Shown in pieces: positions 41,181-53,417 of a DNA stretch of 64,000 bases (position 1 is the stretch's first letter; each line of letters opens with the position of its first letter). The stretch comes from Nothopassalora personata (Eukaryota > Ascomycota > Dothideomycetes > Mycosphaerellales > Mycosphaerellaceae), in NCBI GenBank assembly GCA_033816765.1, contig CM066291.1, positions 5,580,001 to 5,644,000 on the forward strand. The letters run 5' to 3'. The notes beneath the pieces are model-generated. The model saw nothing but the letters and a program-made list of their open reading frames with translations, made no database searches and had not been told where the DNA came from. A program made the position numbers and the translations under genes.

Positions 41181-44100
41181 ATGACCTGGTGGCTCTCGAA
41201 GGCCGCGCTGCTCTCTGCAACGTGCCTTACTGCTCATGGGCACGTCTTCTCCCACGGTCCACGCAACGGCACCAACTGGAATGGAACCGAACTTTGGTCC
41301 AACACAACCTTCGGCTCGCCGCATCAGTATGTTGCTGCTCATGATGACAATAAGGTAGATATCGCCATTTCCGATCGCCATGGGAAAGAGCGTGGTCTCT
41401 ACCACCTCACCAACTTCATGGCTCAACGAGGTCGCGATCGCATTCTATCGCTCTACCCAGACTTTGCACGGCAATGCTCAAACGATGCGGACTGCGCCCT
41501 GTCACTAGAAGGTATCCCCGATTCCGTCTCGCAAAAAGTCTTGGAACTTGAGCCTGCTCAGCGCGGCGAAAAGTTCGATGCCACTGACTTTTGGGAGCAC
41601 GCAAGTGGAAAAGGCGTCCAGGCAGAAATGGACAGCGCAATCCGTACCCTGATCGTGAAGGAAGGCATGTCTACCGCTGGCTCGACTCGGCTGAAACAAG
41701 CACTGGATGACCTGTACAACAAAGTCAAGAAGGAGAAGAACTTGTTCAATTATCTCAAGGCGCTCGAGCATCAAAGGAAGCCGAGCCATCACAAGGTGCA
41801 CAGCAAAAACGCAAAGAAAGCCATGCGTGATGTAAACAAGGTAAGACCGCTTGAGACGACTTGGTAGCGAGTCGCATGCTGACGAAATGATCTGTTAGAA
41901 ACGCCCCATGAGTGCAATGACTTCCAAGGAGGACGTCGAGTTCTCGCAGAAGCAGGAATCTCAGCCTGATGGGACGTTCAATCCTGCCGGCACACTGTTC
42001 CTGCGATCGTTGATCGGGCAGGGAATATGCCACGGCGATGCCTATCTGTGTGACCGCCCCGGCGAGGACTTATCCGAGTCTTCTCTCCTCAAGCTGCTCC
42101 GAATCGGTACTATGGATGGCGTTCTACCACACAACAGCTTTCTCAAGAATGCATTGATCGAGTCACTGTATGCCCCAGATATCCATGGGGCAGGTCATCG
42201 CTGGCCGTACAAGCATTTCAAGCATGAAAAAAAGCACAACAAGGGTGTGAAAAAAGCTATTGAGGTGGCAGTCAAGCAGACTCGCACTGCAGCTGCGTCT
42301 GTATTCCTCGTCAACCCGCTGCTTCGCCATACCATGGAGGTATTCGATCCCTACACTGGCCAACTTACGCCGGCCACTGTGATGCCATATGTGAATAAAG
42401 ATGCACCTCAGTCCCCACTCAAAAATCTTGGCTATCTGCGGTACTTCTCGCCGGATGCAAGATCAAACGGGCCCGAGTTGCTCTTCTATTCGCGTCTGCT
42501 AGATGATGTGACACCGGTCCTCTCGGGATCCTGGATGCTCATACCTGCGGACAGCTTCGGTCTCCCTCCTGCAAACACTTCGTATCGGATACCTGCCGCC
42601 AATAACTCGTCCTTGCCTAGTGGTAACTCGACTGCTAGCGGCAACTCGACTACAGCATGGATGAATGGTGGCGTCCAGGAATCTCTGAACATTCGCGTCA
42701 TCCAAGCTATGAGAAATTACAAGGGTGATGTTGCTGTCGACAGTATGGGCCAACCCAAGCTTCGCTCCGTCTCTTGGACACCCGGTCTGGCTCAAATGAT
42801 GGCTGTCGACAGCGTCAATCTACAAGATCAAGCTGGCAGGTTCAAAGACCGCATAGCAATCCGTCCGCTTCGTCCCGATGGCACAGTCTTCGGAGGTCAC
42901 GATGGTCATGACATGTCTTTCGAGTTCATCCCCGGCAAGCATCCCAATGAGAACGCACTCTCCGTATCAAGACAGGTCATTCACTTCCATAGGGAGCCTG
43001 GAAATAGACTGGAGCGTAGGGTCAGTGGACACCTTCTCACAAAGCATCGACTGCTGGAGAAGAGCTTTGCTAAGCGGCATGCGGGTCGACACGGCTTGAA
43101 CAGTTACAATACGCCCGCACACCTCCTCACTAAGAAGAGAAGTATAGCAACCCCACCTTTTAACCCCGACGCGGTCTTCGAAGATTTCAGTGGTATATGG
43201 AGAGACAGCGCTTTGAACGCGTGGACCGACGTCGCTGCCTCGCCTCCGCCGAGCCCTGTTACCTGGCCAGCGGGGGAGATACCCGTGGGGTACTCATCCA
43301 TGAATTCACCGCCGGGGACACTTGCTAATGAGGCGGAACGGCTGGCCAGAGGATGGGGTGTACCCGCGCGGACTGGACTAGCTCCTGGGGGCGAAGCTAT
43401 AGAGATTTACTCTGCAGGCGGAGCAAGACTTGCTCTTGAGGTGGGAGATTCTCCTGCGGAAGCAGTACTGACATTCGAGGTCTCCGGGAGGCCAGGCATC
43501 CAGGCTCTTATTGACGCCTCAACTGGCGTGCCACTGATCTATGCTGATGGCGCCGCGAGCTCTATGGCCGAAAGCGGTCTTATCGCTGGGGGCGAGGCCG
43601 CACAGATTTACTCTGCGGGCGGCGCAAGGCTGATTCTTGAGGAGGGAGGGACTGCTGCGGAAGCAGTACTGACATTCGAGACTGCCGGGAGGCCGGCCAT
43701 TCAGGCCGTCATCGACGCCTCAACTGGCCTGCCAAACATCTATGCTGAGGGTGCCGAGATCGCTGGGGCTGAAGGCGCTGCTCTCGCTGGTGAGGTGAGC
43801 GGTGTTGCCGGCATTGTCAGTGGCGTTACACTGGCACTTTATGTTGCGTCTGAAATCATCCTTCTTGGCCTGCAATTTACACCAGATTACACCTGCCCAA
43901 TGAGAAAGCGTTATACCGAGATGTGGAACCAGGAAATCGCCACTGCCACATGGTTCCAGGCTCCCTGTGAGACCACGACTACGGCCATGTACAGCGCCAC
44001 TCAAACCACCGTTACCATATCAAGTGTCTCAGGGGCTTCGTCCGTGGCAACGCCAAGCGCTGGCACGCCTATGCCGAGCAATGGCACCGTCATGACATAC

Positions 44101-44454
44101 ATAGCCACTGTTGGTGTCAATCCCACGAGCACTTCCAGCGCTGTACCCCAGAAGACCGAGGCGCCCTGCGAGAGGCCTATTCTTCCCTCCGGCTTCGATT
44201 ACCAATTCGTTGCAGGCCTTCGATGCCCAGTTCCAATGGCGTACGAGTGCACAATAGACTGGTTTCATCAACACGTCAATCAGCTACCCGCAGGACGACG
44301 CAACCCGAACTACTGCCACAATGGCGACTTGTCTGGCCATTACCGAGCTCTAGACATGGGCTGTCTGCCGGATTTCAAGAGCGACAAGTGCAAGAAGGAG
44401 TTTGATCTGAAGTCCTTGAGCTACAAGCAATGGCTCGAGCTCAGGGAGGAATGA
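41181..44454 (+). CDS. Large secreted protein with internal duplication, family unknown
   Basis: Two exons, 41181-41840 and 41899-44454, give 1071 aa. The 58-bp intron (GTAAGA...GTTAG) is phase 0. Residues 1-20 are a signal peptide (MTWWLSKAALLSATCLTAHG). The N-terminal 220 residues are hydrophilic and helical with one CxxxxxC pair; the middle (about 300-600) is rich in Asn-X-Ser/Thr glycosylation sites and basic patches with KKR/KRH sequences that could be protease sites. Residues about 711-845 hold two copies of a 67-residue unit (GGEA..IYSAGGARL..AEAVLTFE.aGRP.IQA.IDASTG). A hydrophobic Gly/Ala segment (about 845-880) follows, then a cysteine-containing C-terminal domain (YTCPMRKRY; CERPILPSGF; CTIDWFHQHV). 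It resembles large multi-domain secreted proteins of fungi, but I cannot assign a family or activity. Confidence 0.8.
43373..43770 (+). repeat. 201-bp in-frame duplication
   Basis: The segment around 43387-43555 recurs about 201 bp later at 43588-43755 (for example GGGGGCGAAGC.. at 43387 and GGGGGCGAGGC.. at 43588; CGGAAGCAGTACTGACATTCGAG occurs in both). At protein level the two 67-residue copies are mostly identical. Divergence is moderate, so the duplication is not brand new. Confidence 0.85.
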
Positions 44455-45128
44455 GAGGATGGAGTGCCAGGTGAGCAGAAGATTATTCGACGTACGATAA
44501 GGTTGCGGAGTCCTGTCTCTGGCCTTTTGGGTTAAAAGTTATCGATCTTGGGTTGATCTGCATGCAGAACCGCGTTGTTGGTGTGCGTTTGGATTTTCAG
44601 GTATGTAGCTCTTGGTGACACGGTGCTTCGGCGGACTGTCAAGGTTTGTCGCCTTCTCAATGCTTGTTTTTTTCTTTCACAAAATGTCAAAAACAATATG
44701 ATGATGTTGACGACAGTCATTCTTCTCCAAGTCGCTTGATGCAAGAGGGAACGCCAGAGTGAATGGTACGCAGAGTCTGCATTCGTCTTACAATGGAAAG
44801 AAAGGCCTTGAGGCTCGCCTTCAAAGAAAGACCGCCAAGAATGCACGTTACAGGCTCACTCACACCAGGAACAAAATCATGCTCACTCTCCGATCATGAA
44901 TGAGTGCGAACTTCCGTCTAACGCACATACTCTCATGCACAAGGTCCCAGGAATACAGACTTCGCCCAGAGTGTCTTGTGGCAGTATGTCTGCCCGTTCA
45001 CCGTCTGCACATCCTGGGCACCATGCATCTCTAAGAAAAGTCAGCAAGTTCATCCTCTCATATCTCTGGTCTGGCTGACGTACTTGTGCACGGGCACGAA
45101 CCTATGACCTATTCACTTCAAATGCTCC
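44455..45128. other. Intergenic region, no gene recognised
   Basis: 3-prime flank of the 1071-aa gene. Nothing recognisable on either strand. Confidence 0.4.
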
Positions 45129-45366
45129 TTATGAACACTCTCGGTATAACCGATCTTGTGGTCTTCTCCGCACAAAGTATCTGGTAATGCCGACGACAGT
45201 CATGCCAAATGCAGAACTATGTGTTCCGAATGTTGCTGGAGCTGGCGCACTAGAATCGCAACCATATTCAACCCGTAACGCATTGTAGTAGTCCACCAGC
45301 GCTTTGTGCTGCGGCCAGAGACACGGCTGCCAGCGCAGCCATGAGGGCTCTGCGTAGAGATAACAT
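45129..45366 (-). pseudogene. Secreted-protein remnant, possible paralogue of the 8-cysteine protein
   Basis: An ATG at 45366 starts a convincing signal peptide (MLSLRRALMAALAAVSLAAA) followed by QSAGGLLQC, which resembles QGSGGLPQC of the 8-cysteine secreted protein at 40 kb. The frame then hits a stop at 45268-45270 after 32 codons. A shifted frame continues with EYGCDSSAPAPATFGTHSSAFGMT and stays open to 45129. No GT-AG intron joins the two. I read it as a frameshifted remnant; a tiny secreted peptide of 32 residues is the alternative. Confidence 0.4.
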
Positions 45367-45369
45367 GAT

Positions 45370-47073
45370 TGTGTCGCGTGAGAGGATTTCGTCGATGGCG
45401 TGCGTTCGGTCGAGGGAAGAACAGGTATGTCCTGACAGCATGCAGATGTTGTCAATCGGAAGCCTGCACAACGCGGAGCAGGTTCTGGTGCTGAAGACTT
45501 CTTCAACCACGCGAGCTGGAAGGGACCTTGAGGATACTGCACAAGCAATCCAAGGATGGTGACCAGCGTACGCATGATGTTGGCAAGATCAAGAAGGCTT
45601 GAGCGCGAGTGAGAAAAGAACGCACGAGCCAGGGCGATAGCTTTCGATTGACTAACCTATGCAGCTCTGCAGGAACGACCTACCAGTACTCCAGTCCCCG
45701 CCAACAAGCTCATGCACGATACCGCTGATAACGAGGACGTTACTACGGAACAGGGCCTGGCATGAAGCCGGATCTTCAACGAGTCAAAGTACTCATTGTC
45801 TCGGGGCCGTCTTCTCCATCCCCAGACGATCTTCGTAGTCAACGACTGGAATCAAGGACTCGGCAAGACCAACACGAGCCGGCGGCCAGAGATCCGAGCC
45901 CCGTAGCCGTCGCATGTATGCGAACGCAGGCCCTGAACAGTCTTGCGGCCTTAGCGATGTCGTCTACCGTCTTCGTTGGCGGTCTTCTCTCTTCGAGCCC
46001 AAAAATCATGCTTTAGCAGCCCGACGAGTACGCACGTTCACGAAGACAACCTTCATCAAGGAGAGTCCCCATGCCACGTTTGACTTGAACGCGATGTCTA
46101 CTTTCGACGCCTCCACATCCGCCGATACCGGTGACGATGATATGTTGTCTGCGCTTTACAGCTTAGGCAGAGCTTCATGCCTCATGCATCGCTCAAATGT
46201 ATCAGCAGGCTCGAGCAGCGACAGCCCACATCTCGAAGCATCGCTGAGCTGTGAGAATTACCGTCAAAGCCGGCCTGCTGACGCACTTCTTCCAGCATTT
46301 GATATCATTACATCGACACGCAGCGGAATCCGTTTGAAGCACTCGCAGGTCTGGAACTGTGGGCTCCTCGACTCAATCTTCATGACCGTTGCAGACACGC
46401 GGTAACTTCTTATCATCCCTCTAGACCATGTGTGCTCCCTTCACTCGTTATGTCGACGGTGCACGACATTGAGATCCGCATTGGAACCATCGCCGATCGC
46501 CTGGGCCATGGCGCTTTCTAACTCAAGAGCCGAAGCGTTTGGAAGGCTCTGTTTTCTGTGCTCCGCGTCCGAATGATACCATCAGAGGGTGCATGGACCA
46601 CCTCGCGTGGAGTGTATGGTCTCAGCTACTTTCAACCTTTCATGGCGAAGCAAGAAGGGAAAACTGACGTACTTTACCGCCACTCTCAGCTTGTCGAAGA
46701 CTGAACAATGCCTCTTCGCACGTTGACATGTACGTCGAAGCTTGAGCACATCCTTCGCAGATCTAAGCATGAGCGTACGCTGTTCGCCTGCGCAATCCAC
46801 GATTCCGGTATGACAGGCGCAAATAAATCACGGAGGTCGTTCTTGTTCGTGGCTTCTGGCAGTGAAAAGATGTCGATTCCGTCAAAGATCCTTGGTCTAG
46901 TCCCCCTTCCCTCGTGAACTTTGCACAGCGAGATCGATCTGGCAAGAAATGGGTTTGCGAGAAGCTTAGAAGCTGGTGCGACGCGCGCACTGGGTGCAAT
47001 AGTTCGCATGTCCACGGAATATGCCGCAGAATGATCTAGTGGTTCATAGGGGTGTCGTTGATGCATGGCGTGT
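45370..47073. other. Gene-poor region
   Basis: About 1.7 kb with no confident gene. A 163-codon plus frame (45914-46405) includes MSTFDASTSADTGDDDMLSALYSLGRASC, which could be a small gene, but no domain, signal peptide or splice support is seen. Confidence 0.3.
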
Positions 47074-48500
47074 CTACCCGTCGTTCACATCCGCACGGTG
47101 ATCGACTTCCTCCGCGCCCTCCTCTTCTCCCTCGTCGCCATATTCTTCCTCTCCCTCGTCGCTGTAATCACCGGACCCGTCACTCTCCCCTCCACTCTCC
47201 TCGTAATCCTCTTCCTCTTCATCTTCTTCGTCTTGCAACTGCTGCTCCGCCTTTTGCAGCTCGCTCTCTTCTTCACCAACACCATTCGTCGCCAACCCAT
47301 TCGAATCCTCCTTCGGCTTATTCACATTGTACGCCTTCGCCTTCCGCTCTGCAGCCATCGATGCGTCATTCAGCCCATGTTTCTTGATGTACTCATCTAT
47401 GCCAGCAAAGTCCGCTTGATCGAGCATGCTAAACTCGGTGTCCTTAGCTTCTGAGTCCAGACCCTCGGTGGCGGAGATAACGAGGTTGAAGGTGCGTTGA
47501 AGGACGCTGGTGTAGGAGATGGCTTCGATGGAGGAGAATGGGAAGAACGAAAGGGGTTTCTTGAAGCCGAAGATGATGCCGTTGGGTAGGAAGAAGAGGT
47601 AGCCTGGGAGATGTTAGTCGATGTGGGACAAGAGATCGTGTGTGTAGTCCCGCGCATACCTTCTTTCGTGCCCTTATGTGCCTTGACGTGATATGCCTTC
47701 TCACCCTTTCGATGCGACTGCGGTATGCTGCTGGCGAACTCGTGCTCGGTCGGTCTTGTCACCTGCTTTCCGCACGGCTGCAGGAGCTGGTTGAGCTCTG
47801 GCTCTGTCACCGTGACATAGGTATCGCCTTCCGCCTTCTCCCGTGTTGTCGACACGGCGTCGTCCGGCTTCGTCTCGTTAAGCGTGAAGACGATCTGTTC
47901 GCATGGCGTACCTTCTGCCGTCGTCGCCCCTGCCTGCGGAAACACGCAGAAGTTCCATTGCCGCTGCTGCTTCTCCGGGACAGGCAGACAGAAGACCTGG
48001 TCGATCTGTGAGTTTGACAAAGTGTATTCTGTCGTCTCCGTCTTCGGGTCGATCAATCGAATCTCCCTCTTCCTCGAGTCCGCCGAGTCCGTGATGATCT
48101 CGAGTTTCAGCTTCTTTCTCGCCGGGACCGCAAAACTGACGTTCTTGCATTCGAACGAGACGACTGGATTCGATATGGCGTTGCGTGCGGTGCCGTTGCT
48201 TACAGTAGCCTTCGGTTGTGTCACATCGTCAAGCTTGCGCTTCTTGGTTGCCGGTGCTGCTGCGTGCGCATCGCCGTGGGGTACTGCGCCGCCCTGTGAC
48301 GATAGCACGTACCGTCCAATATCTTCCAGCAACGCATCCAATGCTCCGCGATACTGTTGCGCAGCCTGTTCGATTCGTGCTACGAGGTTTGCGTCTCCTT
48401 GGAAGGCAGCTCGGATGTTCTGGAGTTGTGGTGTCGGTCGCTGAGCGGCATCATTCTGCGACTTGAGCTCGTTCTGCGATATCGCCGTGAAGCCTGCCAT
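47074..48500 (-). CDS. rtt106: Histone chaperone RTT106
   Basis: Two exons, 48500-47660 and 47603-47074, give 456 aa. The 56-bp intron (GTATGC...TCCCAG) is phase 1 and produces [46 protein letters not shown], the signature of the second PH domain of RTT106. The N-terminal helical dimerisation part (about 1-60), the double PH domains (about 95-350) and a strongly acidic tail ([11 protein letters not shown]...[14 protein letters not shown]) are all present. RTT106 binds H3-H4 (especially H3K56ac) and deposits it during replication and silencing. The start at 48500 ([16 protein letters not shown]) is preferred over an upstream non-ATG extension. Length fits the family. Confidence 0.95.
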
Positions 48501-48954
48501 TATTATCGATGGCCTCGTCTCTCGCAAGTACAAGTACAAGACAGCATGCTCTGCTTGATCGGCGACCTTGAAGCTGAACACGTGCAGGCTCGCGTCAACT
48601 GCTTCCAACGACGCGTCGCCCCGGAAAGTCAATCGGAATCGGATTCAGCGCTGCCGAGGCCCAAGACATTGGCAACATGCCTCCGTCAAATCATCTCGCC
48701 AACGAGCAGCACGAATACGTCGGAGATATCCTTGGCAACCACGGCAACTCTTGGGTTTGTGTGATGCTTCAAGCCTTCGCCAATACGCCCGCCTTCGTCA
48801 TGGGGGACGAGCACGTCTTCTTGCGCGCCATTCGCAGTTGGCATCATGACTTCCTGTTCAATATCGCCACTGTGGACTCTCCATCGGGACCCGGATGAGC
48901 AGGAAGAGAGGTGGTCTGATGCTAGGGGCACTGCCTCCAAGATAGAGCCTCGTC
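48501..48954. promoter_or_regulatory. Divergent promoter region
   Basis: RTT106 (minus) and the GPI-type secreted protein gene (plus) start about 450 bp apart and point away from each other. A 73-codon plus frame at 48677 shows no recognisable feature. Confidence 0.45.
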
Positions 48955-49684
48955 ATGTCCGCTCTCATAACGATAGTTTCATGCCTCTTAGCCCACGCAC
49001 TGGCTCAGGATGCACCCCCGTCTCCCACGCGGACCTCAGACACCGCGATCAGAGCAGCGCGTACTGTGGCGACGACTAGCCAGCCTGTCGTTTCCCTGTT
49101 CCTGCCCATGGGCGCGCCAGATCAGATTCAGGCTTCCATCATTGCGGCTGTAAGCCCATCATGAATTCTCCATTCATTCAGGACAGAATTCACGCTGACA
49201 ATCGCCGTAGAACGCAAACCAGACAGCATTCCTGCTAGGCTGCTCTAACGATGCGACAACTTCCGGTTGTGGCTTCAGCCCTCCCATCACAGTTACCGAA
49301 GGAGAAAGCACCATCATCTTTACCGATACTTATGGTGGCGCTGAAACCACCTTGACTGCTGGACCCCTGACCTATCAGTGCGAACTGGTCGGAGCTCATC
49401 TCGATGTTACGCCTATCGAAGGGGCATTATCTGCTGTCTGCACTGCGTCTTCAGCGATCCATGGTCTCGGCATCATGGCCACAACTTCGACTTTGGCCAG
49501 TACCGAAATTGTCTACCGGCCAGTGACTGTGACAGCTGGGGCGTCAAAGTTAGCTGCAGCGAGTACGATACTGCCGGAGCCGACTACGAATGCTACGAGT
49601 ACTGCTGGAGCACCTGCAAGGACTGCTGTTGCGAAATTGGGTTTGAGTGGTGCCATCGGACTTGCAGTGCTTCGTCTTGCGTGA
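48955..49684 (+). CDS. Putative GPI-anchored secreted protein
   Basis: Two exons, 48955-49149 and 49211-49684, give 222 aa. The 61-bp intron (GTAAGC...CGTAG) is phase 0 and joins ASIIAA to NANQTAFLLGC. A signal peptide spans residues 1-17 (MSALITIVSCLLAHALA). The mature part has a compact domain with four cysteines (LLGCSNDATTSGCGFSPP; LTYQCELVG; SAVCTASS), Asn-X-Thr sites, then a Ser/Thr/Ala-rich stalk and a hydrophobic C-terminus (AKLGLSGAIGLAVLRLA) typical of a GPI-attachment signal. Similar surface proteins occur widely in Dothideomycetes; function is unknown. Confidence 0.82.
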
Positions 49685-51556
49685 GAGCCATTCCTGACGA
49701 TTTTCTCACTGGCCTCCAAAGTTCAGAAGATGCAGAAGCACTCGCACCTGGAAGGTGCTTTCGGTATTCACACGCATCTCGACCTGTTCACAAAGTTCGT
49801 TCCCGCCGCTGGGGTTTCCTGGCCACATGAACCAAAGCTGTCGCCGCAACCTGCGAGAGCGGTGCTGCTTTGCGCGGTGTAAGGCATATCATCGAAGGCG
49901 AGCGCGTCGCTACTCACGATCGAGTGCGAAGGATCGATTGCCTACCGCTACGCCGCGGCAGGTCACTTACATGTCCGGCATTGTAGAGCGGCAACGGATC
50001 TGGCCCCACTTCATCCGCGGGATAAACTCACTCATTCATCGCCATCACTCTCGGATCTCAGTCTGCATTTGCCGGAATCTCCTCTACTCTGGTGGCTGAT
50101 GATATCTTGTGGACGTTATGTCTGATCGAATGGTCATCTGACATTTGTTAAAGTGCCGACAGACGCTAGACGAAGGGCAAACCAGACGTCGAATGGATTA
50201 TCTCCCCCGATCAGTCCGGTCAGGGTGATACTCTAATCCCGGTCTGATAGTAGCACCACAGTACGCGCACTGCAGTAGAGCTGCAAAAGCGGCTCATTGA
50301 AGAAGGCGAAGGAATCGGTCTATCTTGGGATCTTTTGGCAGCGGACGCTTGATATCAACTTCCCTGGAGCTCAGCGACGCCTAGAATCAACGGTATCCCG
50401 TATACGTGGCTTTCATAGCCCTTCCAGGCAAGTAAGCGACGGTACGTCTAATCATGATCGCGTCAAAGGATGAAGTGATCAATGGCGACTCGCGAGCGCC
50501 ACCACCACGATTGTCGGCGTGTGGATCCGGTGTTCTGGCGTAGCAGGGCATCGGGATTCGGATCTTTCCCGAGGGCGAACTTCGCTGACATCCTGTCAAT
50601 ACATGCAGCTAGAAGGCAGCATTGCGCTGAAGGGTCGTGACAAAGCCCACTGACGTCAAACGCTTGGCCTTGTCGCCGAAGCAGACGGGAAGCGGACGGG
50701 CTCATTTTTGTCGGTAGAGCGCATCGCAGGTGTCTTCCCCCACTTGAATCGTACAGCCCGGTCTGGCCCCACGGAGAGATCTAAAGAAGCTGTCACTCGC
50801 CTGCGTCGCCAAATTCAACGAGGCTTGGTATTATCAGAGCAATGGCGAAAGAAGTGGTTGCTTCATCAAACAAGACCATGCTTTGCGTCGATCGGCGTCC
50901 TGTGCTGCAAGTGCTGATGACGCTGCAAGTCTTCCCGACGGGAGGCGCGCGATGAGATACTTCTACTCCTCGAGCCACTTGCTTCTGCTGTCGTAGCAAA
51001 TAATACATGGGTGAGCAATTGCATGATCAATCCTGCTTGGACCGCACGGCTCACGAAACGCTTGTCAGGCGCAGCACAAGATCACAGGGTATAGTTGCGT
51101 TGCACAAGAAGCTGAGCACCTATTCTGTGGCCGTGCACTCAATAGCATGGGGGCCTACTACTGCAGCACACACTTTAGGAAATTTCACTCTTGCTGAGCA
51201 GCCTGTCTGGTGCTGGTGTGGCTGGGAGTCCCTCCCAAAGCACAAAAGGCATGTGTACCGCGCTGAGAGCAGTCCCGCATATGCTGTTGGCGGGCAAGAC
51301 GGAGGTCGTCCATTCCACGACCGATGCTCTCCCGGTGGACCTTCTCTAGCCGTTCCTTCCTTCCTCGTCGTGGACGAAACGGTCTGGCATTAGCGCGGCA
51401 CTGCCGAGCTCCGTTGCTTCCCAAAACAAAACACAGCTCATCACAAACATGACTTCCCTGTCTCGACGTCAATCCAACGACCTCACCAAAACCATCGCAC
51501 GTTCGCACAATCAACACTAGCGGCCACCATTGGTTGCCAACGCCGACGCCGCCATC
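49685..51556. other. Gene-poor region
   Basis: Nearly 1.9 kb without a recognisable gene between the GPI-type protein and the disordered protein gene. Open frames are short and overlapping. The 228-codon minus frame at 51185-51871 overlaps the start of the next plus-strand gene and lacks any feature. Confidence 0.4.
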
Positions 51557-53417
51557 ATGGACGCCGACGTCCTTCGCATGGTGGCCGACCTGGGCTCTCA
51601 TCGCCGTGATATCGTCTCGGCACCACAAGAGAGAGGCGGCGGGAGGCGAGGCGGCGGAGACTGGAGAGAGGAGGTGCGCGCGATGGAAGCAGCACAAGAG
51701 CATCGCAAGCAAGCATGCTCTGGTCCCGAGGACAACCAGAAGGCGCAGATGTTGAAGTTGTGGAACACGGAGAAGACATTCGGAAGTGATGCGGTACGTC
51801 GCTCCGCCATCTGCACTGTAACGACACCTACTGACCCGAGAATAGATCGCAGAGTCACTTGAGAATCGCATGGACGGTCAAGGCCACCGCGCCAGACTCC
51901 GTGAACAGCTACAGGGGCAGCAGGCACGATCCGAAGACAATCACCGTTACCAACGCAACTATCGCCACGACGCCAACGAGCTCCCACCTCATCCATCAGC
52001 ACGAGGCCGACCAAGCGAGCACGATAGTACCCCTCGGAATTTCCGCTTCACTGCTGCTGCTGCTGCTGCTCCACCCGCACGCACAGCTCCTGCTCTCGAT
52101 CCCAATCGCGCTCGTGCACCGTCTCCTCGAGCGGCCGGCAGAGTTCGGTTTGTCAACGGCCAACGCGTCACTTCGTCCACCGCCCAAGCGCCTACATCAA
52201 CACCGCCGCCTCGTATGCCAGCAGTGATGCATCCCAACGGCACGCCACAGCCTCCACAAGCTCCGGGTCCGTCGCCACAGCCAGCTCCGGCGGTCATTGC
52301 GCCATCCCGACCAGTTGATGCACCTCAATCACCTCGAACTCGCGCGACAGCCATGACCCCTTCCTCTACTGCGTCACCTCGTCCTCGGACTGCTGTCACA
52401 GCAGCGCCCACTGTAGCAGCGCACCCCGCCATTATGGATGCCACATCACAAGCTCGCTACGTATTGGCAAAGGGCTACGTGGAAGGTCCCACTGAGACTT
52501 ATGAGAAGTACTACAGAGAGCACCCCAACGAGTTGTGCTTCGTCGACCAGGCTCGCAAAGACTTAGCCGTGGAAGCTGTCAAATGCGTTCGCAGCGGGGA
52601 GAAGGAGACATATATCAAGAAGCATCTAGCTCGCAAGTGGATCGTCGAGGCTGCCGAGATAGCTCTCACTCGTGGCGATGCTGAGTCGGGCAACGCACTC
52701 ACTAGACCGACTGTGTTGGCTATCGTCCGCGCCGCAATCGAGCAGAAGCAGAAGGACAGTCAGGTGATGAAGGCCAATACTGTCAAGGCACCCGCCCAGA
52801 GCACACCTGCACTTCCTCCCGCTGCACCTGCAACCTCAGCACCCAAGACATCTCAGTCTTCCGCCTCACTTGCACCTACGCCACCAGCACCAACTGCCTC
52901 GACTCACGTCCCAGGATCCCAGCCTCGAGCTTCTTCGACTTCACCCACTCTCAGGGATATGGTCAAGGAGCATGGCGATCGTGCGGTCGATACAGAAGCA
53001 TCGAGACGTACAGAAGGCTCCCAGGCTGCTACGTCCTCCGTCGTTGCTGCCAACGGTGCCCGTTCTCGTCGCGACAGCGTGATGGACCCTGACAGTCCTG
53101 CCACTACCAATCAGTCCACGGCTCGTCAGCCCGCTGCGACTCGTGGTGGCATGCTTACAGCTACATATCTCGATGCCAGTGGCAAGCTCGTCCAGCAGAC
53201 TCAGACCCGTGTTGATGCACCTGTCGTGGCCAACATCACCATCACCTCCACTGTGCATCACTACGATCTGCGCCAACTCGCTGAGGCTACGCAGAGACTT
53301 GCACAACAGATGGCCGACCGTACCATGGGCAACTTCCGCAAGGACGAAGATGGGCTGTGGGTGGAAGCCGATTCACTTGGGCTTTTGATGGACCTTCAAG
53401 ATTCAAGAGGTGATTGA
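51557..53417 (+). CDS. Uncharacterised Pro/Ala/Thr-rich, largely disordered protein
   Basis: Two exons, 51557-51793 and 51846-53417, give 602 aa. The 52-bp intron (GTACGT...AATAG) is phase 0 and keeps the frame through GSDAIAESLENRMDGQGH. The start is ATG MDADVLRMVADLG; the frame also runs upstream from a TTG. Most of the chain is disordered, with poly-Ala (coded by GCTGCTGCTGCTGCTGCT), Pro-rich and Ser/Thr-rich stretches. One ordered, helical island lies at about residues 270-390 (ARYVLAKGYVEGPTETYEKYYREHP; KKHLARKWIVEAAEIALTRGD). The C-terminus has VHHYDLRQLAEATQRLAQQM. No signal peptide. I do not recognise the family; basic and low-complexity composition would fit a nuclear or RNA-linked protein, which is a guess. 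Confidence 0.75.

Noticed and set aside
47065..47454. Hydrophobic plus-strand frame resembling a membrane protein
   Set aside because: It is the antisense of the acidic tail of RTT106; GAG/GAA codons read backwards give Leu/Phe/Ser-rich sequence.
51185..51871. 228-codon minus-strand open frame
   Set aside because: It overlaps the start of the plus-strand disordered-protein gene and has no recognisable features.
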